This document shows positions 52,490 to 60,822 of a stretch of DNA of 64,000 nucleotides, piece by piece. This stretch comes from Flavobacterium sp. 102 (lineage in GTDB: Bacteria; Bacteroidota; Bacteroidia; Flavobacteriales; Flavobacteriaceae), in contig NZ_RBKX01000001.1 in assembly GCF_003634615.1 (NCBI RefSeq), positions 496,001 to 560,000 of the forward strand, written 5' to 3'. The first letter of the stretch is position 1, and each line of letters opens with the position of its first letter. The notes beneath the pieces were generated by a model. The model was given only the letters and a program-made list of their open reading frames with translations, was not told the DNA's origin and made no database searches. The position numbers were made by a program, and so were the translations under genes.

Positions 52490-53671
52490 CTAAAGATGCT
52501 GATTGATAAACGGATCAGCCCATTTTTCATTATTCAAAATATTCGGATCGGTCAACGTTCTAAGGAAAACAACCAGAGCCTCTTTCTGTGCCTCAGTCAA
52601 ATTAAGCTGTTGCGGATTGCCATCCGGTCCTTTTAAAAATGGAGACAAATTGGGGTGATTTTTCACACCGCTATTGTAATGTTCAACAACTTGTTGCAAA
52701 GTCTGAAAACGACCATCATGCATGTAAGGGCTTCCTAAAGCTATGTTTTTTAAGGTCGGGATTTTAAAAGCACCTTTTAAACTGCTATTCGTCGGAAAAG
52801 TTTCAAAAGCCCCAAAATCATTGGTCGAAATTACATCCAATCCATTGTTTTTTGGTCCCGAGTTGACGCTTACAAAAGCTTCTGTGGCATGACAATTAAC
52901 ACAACCTGCGCCACCTTGGGCAACCGGTTTTAAAAAAAGTTCTTTGCCTAAATTCTCTGCGTCAGTAAAATTTGGAAATGGTGTTAGTCTTGTAGCTACT
53001 TGCGCTCTTCCTTCATCATATTTACTTTGGGAACTGACGATGCTTCTGATGAATTGTGACAAGGCTTTGGCAATTCTTTCGTTAGTTATATTTCCTGAAC
53101 CAAATGCGCCCAAAAACAAATTACTATAAAAAGGGCGTTCAGAAACTCTTTGAATAATTTCAGTTTCAGTTAAGCCCATTTCGTTATGGTCTACAATCGG
53201 TTGCAAAACTTGTTCTTCCAAAGTAGCTGCACGTTCATCCCAAAAAAAACGGCCACGCACATAATACCTTTGGTTGACTAACGTAATCGAATGTCTTCTG
53301 GTTGGGGCAAAATTAAACCCAAGACTAAGCACGGGAGAATCGGTAAAGGCCAAATTCTGACGGTGACAACTAGCACAAGCAACCGTTTTATTTCGACTCA
53401 AATTTACATCATAAAAAAGCACTCTTCCCAAAGTCGCTCCGCCATCTGTAATCGGATTGTCTTCCGGAGTATTGTCGATTCCGTTGATAGAACTGGCCAA
53501 AATGCCACCATCATTGGTCGTAAAATGTGACGGTAAATTTAGATTGGAATAGTTATAAGGCGTTTCGGGTAAAGCAATAATGGCCGCAGGCGTGATCGGA
53601 ACATATTTACTGTCGTCCGAACAAGAAGTACAGAGGATAAAAACTATCGCTATAACCAAAACTCTTATCAT
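52490..53671 (-). CDS. Di-haem cytochrome c peroxidase (MauG/CcpA family) lipoprotein
   Basis: 393 residues with a lipoprotein-type signal (FILCTSCSDD). Two haem c sites are seen: VACASCHRQ (about 100) and AGCVNCHATEAF (about 265). Typical CCP segments are LGRVLFYDVNLSRN, PYMHDGRFQTLQQVVEHYN and LTEAQKEALVVFLRTLTD. It reduces hydrogen peroxide, or acts as a MauG-like oxidant, in the periplasm or at the outer membrane. Its 5' end overlaps the rsmI stop by four bases, so it is translationally coupled to rsmI. Confidence 0.9.
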   Translation of the reverse strand: MIRVLVIAIVFILCTSCSDDSKYVPITPAAIIALPETPYNYSNLNLPSHFTTNDGGILASSINGIDNTPEDNPITDGGATLGRVLFYDVNLSRNKTVACASCHRQNLAFTDSPVLSLGFNFAPTRRHSITLVNQRYYVRGRFFWDERAATLEEQVLQPIVDHNEMGLTETEIIQRVSERPFYSNLFLGAFGSGNITNERIAKALSQFIRSIVSSQSKYDEGRAQVATRLTPFPNFTDAENLGKELFLKPVAQGGAGCVNCHATEAFVSVNSGPKNNGLDVISTNDFGAFETFPTNSSLKGAFKIPTLKNIALGSPYMHDGRFQTLQQVVEHYNSGVKNHPNLSPFLKGPDGNPQQLNLTEAQKEALVVFLRTLTDPNILNNEKWADPFINQHL

Positions 53672-54369
53672 TCTTCGTGCTTTCTCTTTTCTTTTTCTGA
53701 ACTTTTCCCACCAACCACAGCCACGATTTCTCCTTTTGGCGGTTTAATTTCAAAGTGTTTTAAAACCTCTGATGCTGTTCCACGGATGGTTTCTTCATGT
53801 AATTTTGATAATTCTCTGGAAACGGAAACCGGTCGGTCTGCACTAAAATATTGCACAAACTCAGCTAAAGTTTTGACCAATTTATGTGGCGAAACATAGA
53901 AAATCATCGTTCTATTTTCTTCGGCTAGCGCCAAATAACGGGTTTGTCTGCCTTTCTTTTCAGGTAAAAACCCTTCAAAAACAAATCGATCATTGGGCAA
54001 ACCACTATTGACCAAAGCCGGTACAAAAGCAGTAGCACCGGGCAAGCAATCCACTTCAATATTATTTTCCACACAAGCTCTTGTCAATAAAAATCCGGGA
54101 TCTGAAATTGCAGGCGTTCCGGCATCGCTAATCAAAGCAATACTTTCTCCGGCTTGCAAACGCTTCACCAAACTCTCCACGGTTTTATGTTCATTATGCA
54201 TGTGGTGACTGTGCATGTGCGTCGAAATTTCGAAATGCTTAAGCAATTTTCCGCTCGTGCGTGTGTCTTCGGCCAAAATCAAATCGACTTCTTTCAAAAC
54301 TTTTATCGCCCTGAAAGTCATGTCTTCTAAATTGCCAATAGGCGTTGGAACAATGTAAAGTTTGGACAT
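53668..54369 (-). CDS. rsmI: 16S rRNA 2'-O-methyltransferase RsmI
   Basis: 233 residues, tetrapyrrole-methylase fold: LYIVPTPIGNLEDMTFRAIKVLKEVDLILAEDTRTSGKLL, SLISDAGTPAISDPGFLL and PGATAFVPALVNSGLP. These are the standard RsmI motifs. It methylates C1402 of 16S rRNA on the ribose. It starts exactly where the upstream acidic protein gene stops. Confidence 0.95.
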   Translation of the reverse strand: MSKLYIVPTPIGNLEDMTFRAIKVLKEVDLILAEDTRTSGKLLKHFEISTHMHSHHMHNEHKTVESLVKRLQAGESIALISDAGTPAISDPGFLLTRACVENNIEVDCLPGATAFVPALVNSGLPNDRFVFEGFLPEKKGRQTRYLALAEENRTMIFYVSPHKLVKTLAEFVQYFSADRPVSVSRELSKLHEETIRGTASEVLKHFEIKPPKGEIVAVVGGKSSEKEKRKHEE

Positions 54370-55311
54370 TTACTTGAATTTATTCTCCACAACCTCCATA
54401 AATCTCTCGATATAATCTTCTTTGCCAACCCAATAATTATAATCAGGAATGACCATTTCATTTAGAAAATCTTTGGCTTCTGCTAAATTATCAAAAGTAT
54501 TTAATTGCGAAATCACGCGGTTAAAATCTTCATTGCTTCCTGCAAAAAGATTATTGACAAAAGCTACCCTGTCGTTCAATCCGATTTCCATGGTTTTACC
54601 AAAAGATGTATTTATGGAAGTCGATTTAGGTTCGGATATTTCTTTGGTTTCGGTCACTGATTCTTTCACCAGTTCGCTATCGCTCGAGTCTGAAGAAAAA
54701 AGCGAAACTTCATTCGGCTTTACAAAAATCGGGTCGACATAGTTTTCGCCCAATAAATCTTCTAAAGCTACATGCTTGGTTCCGGGTTTTACTTCTGAAG
54801 CTGTCTCAGCCGGTTCGATTTCTTCCGCCAGTTCGCTGTCGCTCTGGTCTTCTTCATCGTCTTCAGCCAATTCAAATATAGGCTTGAAAACCGGTTCTTC
54901 TTTGGTATCAGGTTCGTTTTCGGCTACTACATCTTCCATTTGTTCTTCCGAAACAGGTTCAACGGCTTCTTCGATTTCTTCCTCTGAAACAATCTCAGCT
55001 TCTTCTTCAGTGGCTACAACAGTTTCAGGTTCTGCTTGTATTTCAACTGCTGGCTCTTCAACTTGTTTTACTTCCAAAACTACTTCTTGTGGCGTTTCTT
55101 CCTGTAAATGTTGCTCTAGTTTTCCTTCCAAAACTGCAGCTTGAACATCGTTTTTAACCGATTCAAAATTGTCTTGATAAAACTTTAAAACGGTTAATGT
55201 CTCGTATAATTTTTGGGTTTCTTTATACAATTGATCTACTTCCGATTTGTTTTTCAGTTTCAAAATTCGGTGGGCAATGCTGATTAATTCGGATTCTAAT
55301 CTTTTTTTCAT
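54370..55311 (-). CDS. Acidic low-complexity protein of unknown function, 313 aa
   Basis: Residues 1-70 are helical (KRLESELISIAHRILKLKNKSEVDQLYKETQKLYETLTVLKFYQDNF). Residues 75-225 are Glu-rich and disordered. Residues 230-313 form a compact helical domain (SFGKTMEIGLNDRVAFVNNLFAGSNEDFNRVISQLN, DYNYWVGKEDYIERFMEVVENKF). The ends look conserved in Flavobacteriaceae, but no function is known. The acidic middle contains two SDSEL stretches (about residues 156-160 and 210-214) encoded by copies of a dispersed repeat. The rsmI gene follows immediately. Confidence 0.75.
   Translation of the reverse strand: MKKRLESELISIAHRILKLKNKSEVDQLYKETQKLYETLTVLKFYQDNFESVKNDVQAAVLEGKLEQHLQEETPQEVVLEVKQVEEPAVEIQAEPETVVATEEEAEIVSEEEIEEAVEPVSEEQMEDVVAENEPDTKEEPVFKPIFELAEDDEEDQSDSELAEEIEPAETASEVKPGTKHVALEDLLGENYVDPIFVKPNEVSLFSSDSSDSELVKESVTETKEISEPKSTSINTSFGKTMEIGLNDRVAFVNNLFAGSNEDFNRVISQLNTFDNLAEAKDFLNEMVIPDYNYWVGKEDYIERFMEVVENKFK
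54669..54690 (-). repeat. In-frame copy 1 of the GAGCGATAGCGAAC repeat in the acidic protein gene
   Basis: On the coding strand GACTCGAGCGATAGCGAAC then TGG, translated Asp-Ser-Ser-Asp-Ser-Glu-Leu. Confidence 0.65.
54826..54850 (-). repeat. In-frame copy 2 of the repeat in the acidic protein gene
   Basis: On the coding strand GACCAGAGCGACAGCGAAC then TGGCGG, translated Asp-Gln-Ser-Asp-Ser-Glu-Leu-Ala, in the same frame as the other coding copies. Confidence 0.65.
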
Positions 55312-55412
55312 CTTTTGGAAATTATAGGAAATACGCTTGTATCTTTTTTATTAATTTTCTTCCGTTGCATTTATTTAACCTCGGGAAGAAGTAACGGTAA
55401 TTAAAATTTTTC

Positions 55413-55420
55413 TACATTTG
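55413..55420 (+). promoter_or_regulatory. Candidate minus-7 box for tdk/murF-alr
   Basis: TACATTTG matches TAnnTTTG, 91 bp before the tdk start codon at 55512. Confidence 0.4.
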
Positions 55421-55511
55421 AATCGACGTAAAAATAGAAAAAAATGATGTCGGTTTGTTTTCGTTACAAAGTAATAAAAACTATTCATTTTTAGCGCAAG
55501 AAAAATACAAA

Positions 55512-56132
55512 ATGTTTCTCGAAAATACAGTAAATCATAAAGAACAATTTGGTTGGATTGAAGTCATCTGCGGATCGATGTTTTCGGGCAAAACGGAAGA
55601 ACTCATTCGCCGATTAAAAAGGGCTCAATTTGCCAAACAAAAAGTCGAAATCTTCAAACCTTCCATCGATACGCGCTACGATGAAGAGATGGTTGTTTCC
55701 CATAACAAAAACGAAATTCGCTCAACTCCTATTCCGGCAGCTGCCAATATTCGAATTTTGGCACAAGGCTGTGATGTCGTAGGCATTGACGAAGCGCAGT
55801 TTTTTGATGACGAAATTGTTGCGGTTTGCAATGATTTAGCCAATTCCGGAATACGCGTAATTGTAGCGGGATTGGATATGGATTTTAAAGGCAATCCTTT
55901 CGGACCAATGCCTGCTTTGATGGCAACCGCAGAATATGTAACCAAAGTACACGCCGTTTGTACCCGAACGGGAAATTTAGCGCATTATAGTTTTAGAAAA
56001 AATGACAATGAAAAATTGGTCATGCTTGGCGAAACCGAGGAATACGAACCTCTGAGTCGGGCTGCTTATTTCAATGCCATGCGTGAAAACATGGTGGTAA
56101 AAGATGCCGAAAACCTATCTAAAGAAGAATAA
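55512..56132 (+). CDS. tdk: Thymidine kinase
   Basis: 206 residues from the ATG at 55512 ([19 protein letters not shown]). The upstream extension lacks an ATG. The P-loop is [11 protein letters not shown], and the DEAQFF and [15 protein letters not shown] segments are typical of type II thymidine kinases. The zinc-ribbon cysteine pairs of many family members are reduced to a single Cys ([15 protein letters not shown]), so no zinc site is expected. It phosphorylates thymidine for salvage. The following murF-alr frame overlaps its 3' end. Confidence 0.92.
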   Translation: MFLENTVNHKEQFGWIEVICGSMFSGKTEELIRRLKRAQFAKQKVEIFKPSIDTRYDEEMVVSHNKNEIRSTPIPAAANIRILAQGCDVVGIDEAQFFDDEIVAVCNDLANSGIRVIVAGLDMDFKGNPFGPMPALMATAEYVTKVHAVCTRTGNLAHYSFRKNDNEKLVMLGETEEYEPLSRAAYFNAMRENMVVKDAENLSKEE

Positions 56133-58581
56133 TTCCTTGACACTAACCCTACGAAATATCATTCCCATCATCAAGGCCAATTGGATCGGCCAAAATGATG
56201 TAGCCATTATTGACGCAATTTCTATTGACAGTCGCTCATTGCAAAATGGTGAAAACACTTTGTTTTTTGCGATTTCCGGACCGAATAATGATGGTCATTC
56301 TTATATTGAAGAATTGATTGAAAAAGGCGTAAAGCATTTTGTTGTTACTTATATTCCTTCAGCTGTAGCCGGAAAAGCTAATTTTTTGGTAGTTGAAAAT
56401 ACTTTGGAAGCATTGCAGAAATTTGCTTCGTATTACCGAAGTTTATTCGAATTTCCTATCATTGGCATTACCGGAAGTAACGGTAAAACCATCATCAAAG
56501 AATGGTTAAACTTTCTTTTGAGTCCGGATTACAATATCATTCGCAGTCCGAAAAGTTACAATTCACAAGTTGGTGTTCCTTTATCCATTTTAGGCATCAA
56601 AGAAAAACACAATCTCGGGATTTTTGAAGCCGGCATTTCGACAATGAATGAGATGGAAAAACTCCAAAAAATCATTCGCCCGACGATTGGAATTTTGTCG
56701 AATATCGGTTCGGCACACGATGAAGGATTTCCTAGCGTAGCTGAAAAAATAAAAGAGAAATTAAAGTTATTTACTTCGGTCAATGTTTTGATTTTAAACA
56801 AAAACAAAACCATCAATGCCTTTGTCAATCCGAAGATTAAAACATTCAGTTGGTGTTCCGATGATAAAAGCGCGGATGTTTATATTACCAAAAAAAATAT
56901 CGGCGATTTAACCGAATTGCAAGTTACTTACAAAGAAGATACTTTCCCGATTATCATTCCGTTTCAAGACCAAGCTTCGGTAGAAAATGCGATTCACTGC
57001 ATGATGGTGATGTTGTATTTTGGCTACAATCACAAAGTCATTCAGACTCGAATGGCGCAATTGTATCCTGTGGAAATGCGTCTGAAAGTCAAAAACGGAA
57101 TTTACAATTGTACGATTATCGATGACAGTTACAGCTCTGATTTTCAGTCGTTAAAGATTGCTTTAGACTTTTTGGAACACCAAAAACAACACAAAAAGAA
57201 AACCATAATTCTCTCCGATATTTTCCAAAGCGGATTGAACAATGAAGAACTATATTCTCAAGTTTCGCAATTGATTATTTCAAATAAAATCACTCGTGTG
57301 ATTGGTATTGGCGAAACCATTTCGCAGTATAAAAGCAAATTTATCAATAGTGTTGCTTTTAACAATGTAGCCGAATTTGCAGATGCATTTGACCGATTGA
57401 ATTTTGAAAACGAAACCATATTGGTTAAAGGCGCTCGCGATTTTCACTTTGAAGAAATCGTCTCGATGTTGGAAGAGAAAACCCATGAAACTGTTTTAGA
57501 AATTAACTTAAACGCGATTAGTTATAACTTAAATTTCTTCAAATCAAAATTGGCTCCCAAAACCAAAATGATGGTCATGGTGAAAGCTTTTGGCTATGGA
57601 AATGGCGGTTTCGAGATCGCTAAATTGTTGGAACACCACAAAGTCGATTATCTTGGCGTGGCATTCGCCGATGAAGGCATATCTTTAAAAAGTGCCGGAA
57701 TTACTGTTCCGATTATGGTGATGAATCCTGAAACGACGAGTTTTTCGGCTATTATTCAGCATAACTTAGAACCGGAGATTTATTCGATTAAAGGGTTGAA
57801 AGCTTTCTTGAAAATTGCCGAACAAAAAAAACTAAAAAACTTCCCGGTTCACATTAAAATTGACACCGGAATGCACCGTTTGGGCTTTGAAGAAGAAAAT
57901 TTATCCGAATTGATTTCCATCCTAAAAGGCAACGAAACGGTTCAAATTAAAAGTGTTTTGTCACACATGGCAACGAGTGATGATTTGAAACACGATGTTT
58001 TTGCGAAATCACAAATTGCATTGTTTGAAAAATTGTCGGCTCAATTGCTTTCAGCATTAAACATCAAACCGATTCGGCATATTTTAAACACTTCGGGCAT
58101 ATCCAATTATCCCGACGCACAATACGACATGGTTCGCTTAGGTATTGGTTTGTATGGGATTTCCAACGATGAAGAAGAACAAAAGTATTTGGAAAACGTT
58201 GGTACTTTAAAATCGGTCATTTCTCAAATACGAACGATTGACCAAGGCGAAAGTGTAGGTTATGGGCGAAGATTTATAGCTGAAAATGAAACTAAAATTG
58301 CCACCATTCCTATTGGTTACGCCGATGGCATTCGCAGAAGTTGGGGCAATGGCGTTGGTTATGTTGTTATCAATAACAAACAAGCCAAAATTGTTGGTAG
58401 TATTTGTATGGACATGCTAATGGTTGATGTGACTAGCATTGATTGTAAAGAAGGCAACTCGGTGATTATTTTTGGGGAAAACCCTTCTGTAAATCACATG
58501 GCCAAACAATTGAATACTATTCCCTATGAAATTCTGACCAGTATTTCACAACGCGTTAAACGTGTCTTTTTCAGAGAATAA
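56104..58581 (+). CDS. Bifunctional MurF / alanine racemase fusion
   Basis: 825 residues. The N-terminal half (about 1-455) is a MurF ligase ([21 protein letters not shown]-loop [15 protein letters not shown]). The C-terminal half (about 460-825) is an Alr-type racemase, with the PLP lysine in [17 protein letters not shown] and then [13 protein letters not shown] and SVGYGRRF. The fusion is characteristic of Bacteroidetes and couples D-Ala supply to its addition to the peptidoglycan precursor. The start is uncertain: ATG 56104 overlaps tdk by 29 bp, while TTG 56137 lies just past the tdk stop and would give the usual family N-terminus ([17 protein letters not shown]). Confidence 0.92.
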   Translation: MPKTYLKKNNSLTLTLRNIIPIIKANWIGQNDVAIIDAISIDSRSLQNGENTLFFAISGPNNDGHSYIEELIEKGVKHFVVTYIPSAVAGKANFLVVENTLEALQKFASYYRSLFEFPIIGITGSNGKTIIKEWLNFLLSPDYNIIRSPKSYNSQVGVPLSILGIKEKHNLGIFEAGISTMNEMEKLQKIIRPTIGILSNIGSAHDEGFPSVAEKIKEKLKLFTSVNVLILNKNKTINAFVNPKIKTFSWCSDDKSADVYITKKNIGDLTELQVTYKEDTFPIIIPFQDQASVENAIHCMMVMLYFGYNHKVIQTRMAQLYPVEMRLKVKNGIYNCTIIDDSYSSDFQSLKIALDFLEHQKQHKKKTIILSDIFQSGLNNEELYSQVSQLIISNKITRVIGIGETISQYKSKFINSVAFNNVAEFADAFDRLNFENETILVKGARDFHFEEIVSMLEEKTHETVLEINLNAISYNLNFFKSKLAPKTKMMVMVKAFGYGNGGFEIAKLLEHHKVDYLGVAFADEGISLKSAGITVPIMVMNPETTSFSAIIQHNLEPEIYSIKGLKAFLKIAEQKKLKNFPVHIKIDTGMHRLGFEEENLSELISILKGNETVQIKSVLSHMATSDDLKHDVFAKSQIALFEKLSAQLLSALNIKPIRHILNTSGISNYPDAQYDMVRLGIGLYGISNDEEEQKYLENVGTLKSVISQIRTIDQGESVGYGRRFIAENETKIATIPIGYADGIRRSWGNGVGYVVINNKQAKIVGSICMDMLMVDVTSIDCKEGNSVIIFGENPSVNHMAKQLNTIPYEILTSISQRVKRVFFRE

Positions 58582-58654
58582 TTTTAAAAATTTGTGAATC
58601 GTTTAGAAAATTAGTTAATTTAGTATCACTATAACCAATTAAAACAAAAGAATT

Positions 58655-59071
58655 ATGGGATTTTTTAGTGATTTCAAAGCGTCTTTAATGAAAGGCGATG
58701 TATTGAGTTTAGCAACTGCAGTTGTTATCGGTGGAGCTTTCGGGAAAATTGTAGGTTCAGCTGTTGACGATGTTATTATGCCAATTGTTGGTTTATTAAC
58801 CGGCGGCATTGACTTTACAACCAAATTCATTACTTTGGATGGTAACAGTTATGAAAGCTTAGCTAAAGCCAAAGAAGCCGGCGCTGCTGTAATTACATAC
58901 GGTAATCTGGTACAAGCCACTATCAATTTTATCATTATTGCGTTGTTTATTTTTATTATTCTTCGCGCTGCTGAAAGAATGAAGAAAAAAGAAGAAATAG
59001 CTCCGGCTGCACCTGCAGGACCAACTCAGGAAGAATTGCTTACTCAAATCAGGGATTTATTGAAAAAATAA
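58655..59071 (+). CDS. mscL: Large-conductance mechanosensitive channel MscL
   Basis: 138 residues with the MscL pattern: [42 protein letters not shown] (first helix) and a second helix [22 protein letters not shown], with a short C-terminal helix. Five subunits form a pore that opens on osmotic downshock. It is monocistronic, with a terminator about 50 bp downstream. Confidence 0.95.
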   Translation: MGFFSDFKASLMKGDVLSLATAVVIGGAFGKIVGSAVDDVIMPIVGLLTGGIDFTTKFITLDGNSYESLAKAKEAGAAVITYGNLVQATINFIIIALFIFIILRAAERMKKKEEIAPAAPAGPTQEELLTQIRDLLKK

Positions 59072-59119
59072 TACCGCTACATTATATATTCTAAATTTAT
59101 CCTGAATTCATTTCAGGAC

Positions 59120-59150
59120 TAAACCGCTCCTTAATTGGGGCTGTTTTTCT
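59120..59150 (+). terminator. Likely terminator of mscL
   Basis: AAACCGCTCC pairs imperfectly with GGGGCTGTTT around TTAATT, followed by a T-rich tract. Confidence 0.6.
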
Positions 59151-59282
59151 TTTTGGTAAATCGTCTTTCACCAATCGTAAATCCTTCAAAAACAATCTAA
59201 AAATTAAGAAAAGAAAACCTATTTTGCTTTCAGAATTCAGTAATTTTTATACTAAAAACTAAAGTAGAAGCTATTTTCTGTA

Positions 59283-59290
59283 TACTTTTG
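59283..59290 (+). promoter_or_regulatory. Candidate minus-7 box for asd
   Basis: TACTTTTG matches TAnnTTTG, 34 bp before the ATG at 59325. Confidence 0.45.
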
Positions 59291-59324
59291 CACATTGAAA
59301 TCTTAACCCTTTAAAAATTAGAAT

Positions 59325-60314
59325 ATGAAAGTTGCTGTAGTAGGCGCAACCGGTATGGTTGGCGAAGTGATGCTTCAAGTTTTGGCTGAAAGAAATTTTC
59401 CGGTTACGGAATTAATCCCTGTCGCTTCTGAGAAATCAGTAGGTAAGGAAATTGAATTTAAGGGTAAGAAATATAAAGTAGTGGGTTTACAAACAGCAGT
59501 TGACATGAAGGCTGATATCGCTTTATTTTCGGCAGGCGGAGATACTTCTTTAGAATGGGCGCCAAAATTTGCTGAAGCCGGAACAACCGTAATCGACAAC
59601 TCTTCCGCTTGGAGAATGGATCCTACTAAAAAATTAGTGGTTCCTGAAATCAATGCTTCTGAGTTAACAGCAGCTGACAAAATCATTGCAAACCCAAACT
59701 GTTCTACCATTCAAATGGTAATGGTTTTGGCACCATTGCATAAAAAATACAATATCAAACGTGTGATTGTTTCTACTTACCAATCTATTACAGGAACCGG
59801 TGTGAAGGCAGTGCAACAATTGGAAAATGAATACGCCGGCATCAAAGGAGAAATGGCTTACAAATACCAAATTCACCGCAATGCGATTCCACAATGCGAC
59901 AGTTTTGAAGAGAATGGCTATACCAAAGAAGAAATGAAATTGGTTCGCGAAACGCAAAAAATTATCGGCGATAAAACTATTGCAGTTACTGCAACAGCGA
60001 TTAGAATTCCGGTTGTTGGCGGTCATAGTGAAGCCGTAAATGTTGAATTTTCCAATGATTTTGATGTGAACGACATTCGTACTATTTTACACAATACCGA
60101 TGGCGTAACCGTACAAGATAACAACGACACTTATACTTATCCAATGCCTTTGTACGCACAAGGAAAAGATGATGTATTTGTAGGCAGAATTCGCCGTGAT
60201 GAAAGTCAGCCGAACTCCTTAAACATGTGGATTGTAGCAGACAACTTGAGAAAAGGTGCTGCAACGAATACCGTTCAGATTGCTGAATATTTGGTAGCCA
60301 ATAATTTAGTGTAA
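59325..60314 (+). CDS. asd: Aspartate-semialdehyde dehydrogenase
   Basis: 329 residues. The NADP-binding start is VAVVGATGMVGEVMLQVL, the catalytic cysteine lies in NPNCSTIQMV, and RIPVVGGHSEAVNVEF is typical of the family. It reduces aspartyl phosphate to the semialdehyde, following aspartokinase (37-38 kb), towards diaminopimelate, Met and Thr. It is monocistronic. Confidence 0.95.
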   Translation: MKVAVVGATGMVGEVMLQVLAERNFPVTELIPVASEKSVGKEIEFKGKKYKVVGLQTAVDMKADIALFSAGGDTSLEWAPKFAEAGTTVIDNSSAWRMDPTKKLVVPEINASELTAADKIIANPNCSTIQMVMVLAPLHKKYNIKRVIVSTYQSITGTGVKAVQQLENEYAGIKGEMAYKYQIHRNAIPQCDSFEENGYTKEEMKLVRETQKIIGDKTIAVTATAIRIPVVGGHSEAVNVEFSNDFDVNDIRTILHNTDGVTVQDNNDTYTYPMPLYAQGKDDVFVGRIRRDESQPNSLNMWIVADNLRKGAATNTVQIAEYLVANNLV

Positions 60315-60329
60315 TTTACACTTCTCAAT

Positions 60330-60381
60330 AATCCGTCCGGTTTTACAAATCCTAAAGTTTGTTAAAATCGGGCGGATTTTC
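60330..60381 (+). terminator. Long-stem terminator of asd
   Basis: AATCCGTCCGGTTTTA pairs with TAAAATCGGGCGGATT (16 pairs, two of them G-U) around a loop of about 16 bases, followed by TTTT. Confidence 0.75.
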
Positions 60382-60394
60382 TTTGGCAATGCTT

Positions 60395-60402
60395 TACATT
60401 TG
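60395..60402 (+). promoter_or_regulatory. Candidate minus-7 box, near-leaderless
   Basis: TACATTTG ends 5 bp before the ATG at 60408. A GTG two codons upstream (60402) overlaps the box and is therefore unlikely as the start. Confidence 0.4.
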
Positions 60403-60407
60403 TGGCG

Positions 60408-60761
60408 ATGAAAAGAAAACTACTTTTAACCAATGCGTTGATGGGATTGATGATATTGTTCGCAATATTCTTTCAGTCAGTTCACTCTTTTGAGCATTTG
60501 GCAAAACAATTTTCCGAAAAAAAATGTCATCATATTTACCACAATCATAAAACCGAAGTTACCCATGGTCATGACGGTTTAGAAAAGTGTTTTGTTTGTG
60601 AATTTGCCTTTAGTAGTTATACTCCAACACCTATAAAATCTTTTGAATTCAGAAAAACAGAAGTCCCAACTTCCTATACTTTTTCTTATTCTAAAGAAAT
60701 TACCCAGAAGTTTAGAGGTTCCCTTTTTTCGCTACGCGGACCGCCATATTTTATTGTATAA
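60408..60761 (+). CDS. Exported His/Cys-containing small protein preceding a TonB receptor
   Basis: 117 residues from the ATG at 60408, with a signal or membrane segment (LLTNALMGLMILFAIFFQSV). The mature part has a His cluster (CHHIYHNHKTEVTHGHDGLEK), then CFVCEF and, near the end, LRGPPY. The C-x-x-C plus (R)GPP layout recalls DUF2946-type proteins found beside metal-linked TonB receptors. A metal-binding or sensing role is plausible. A TonB receptor gene follows 61 bp later and is probably co-transcribed. Confidence 0.65.
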   Translation: MKRKLLLTNALMGLMILFAIFFQSVHSFEHLAKQFSEKKCHHIYHNHKTEVTHGHDGLEKCFVCEFAFSSYTPTPIKSFEFRKTEVPTSYTFSYSKEITQKFRGSLFSLRGPPYFIV

Positions 60762-60822
60762 ATAGCTTTTTTCAAGACCAAATCCCTTTGGTCTATTATT
60801 TATTTACAATAAACTATCCATT

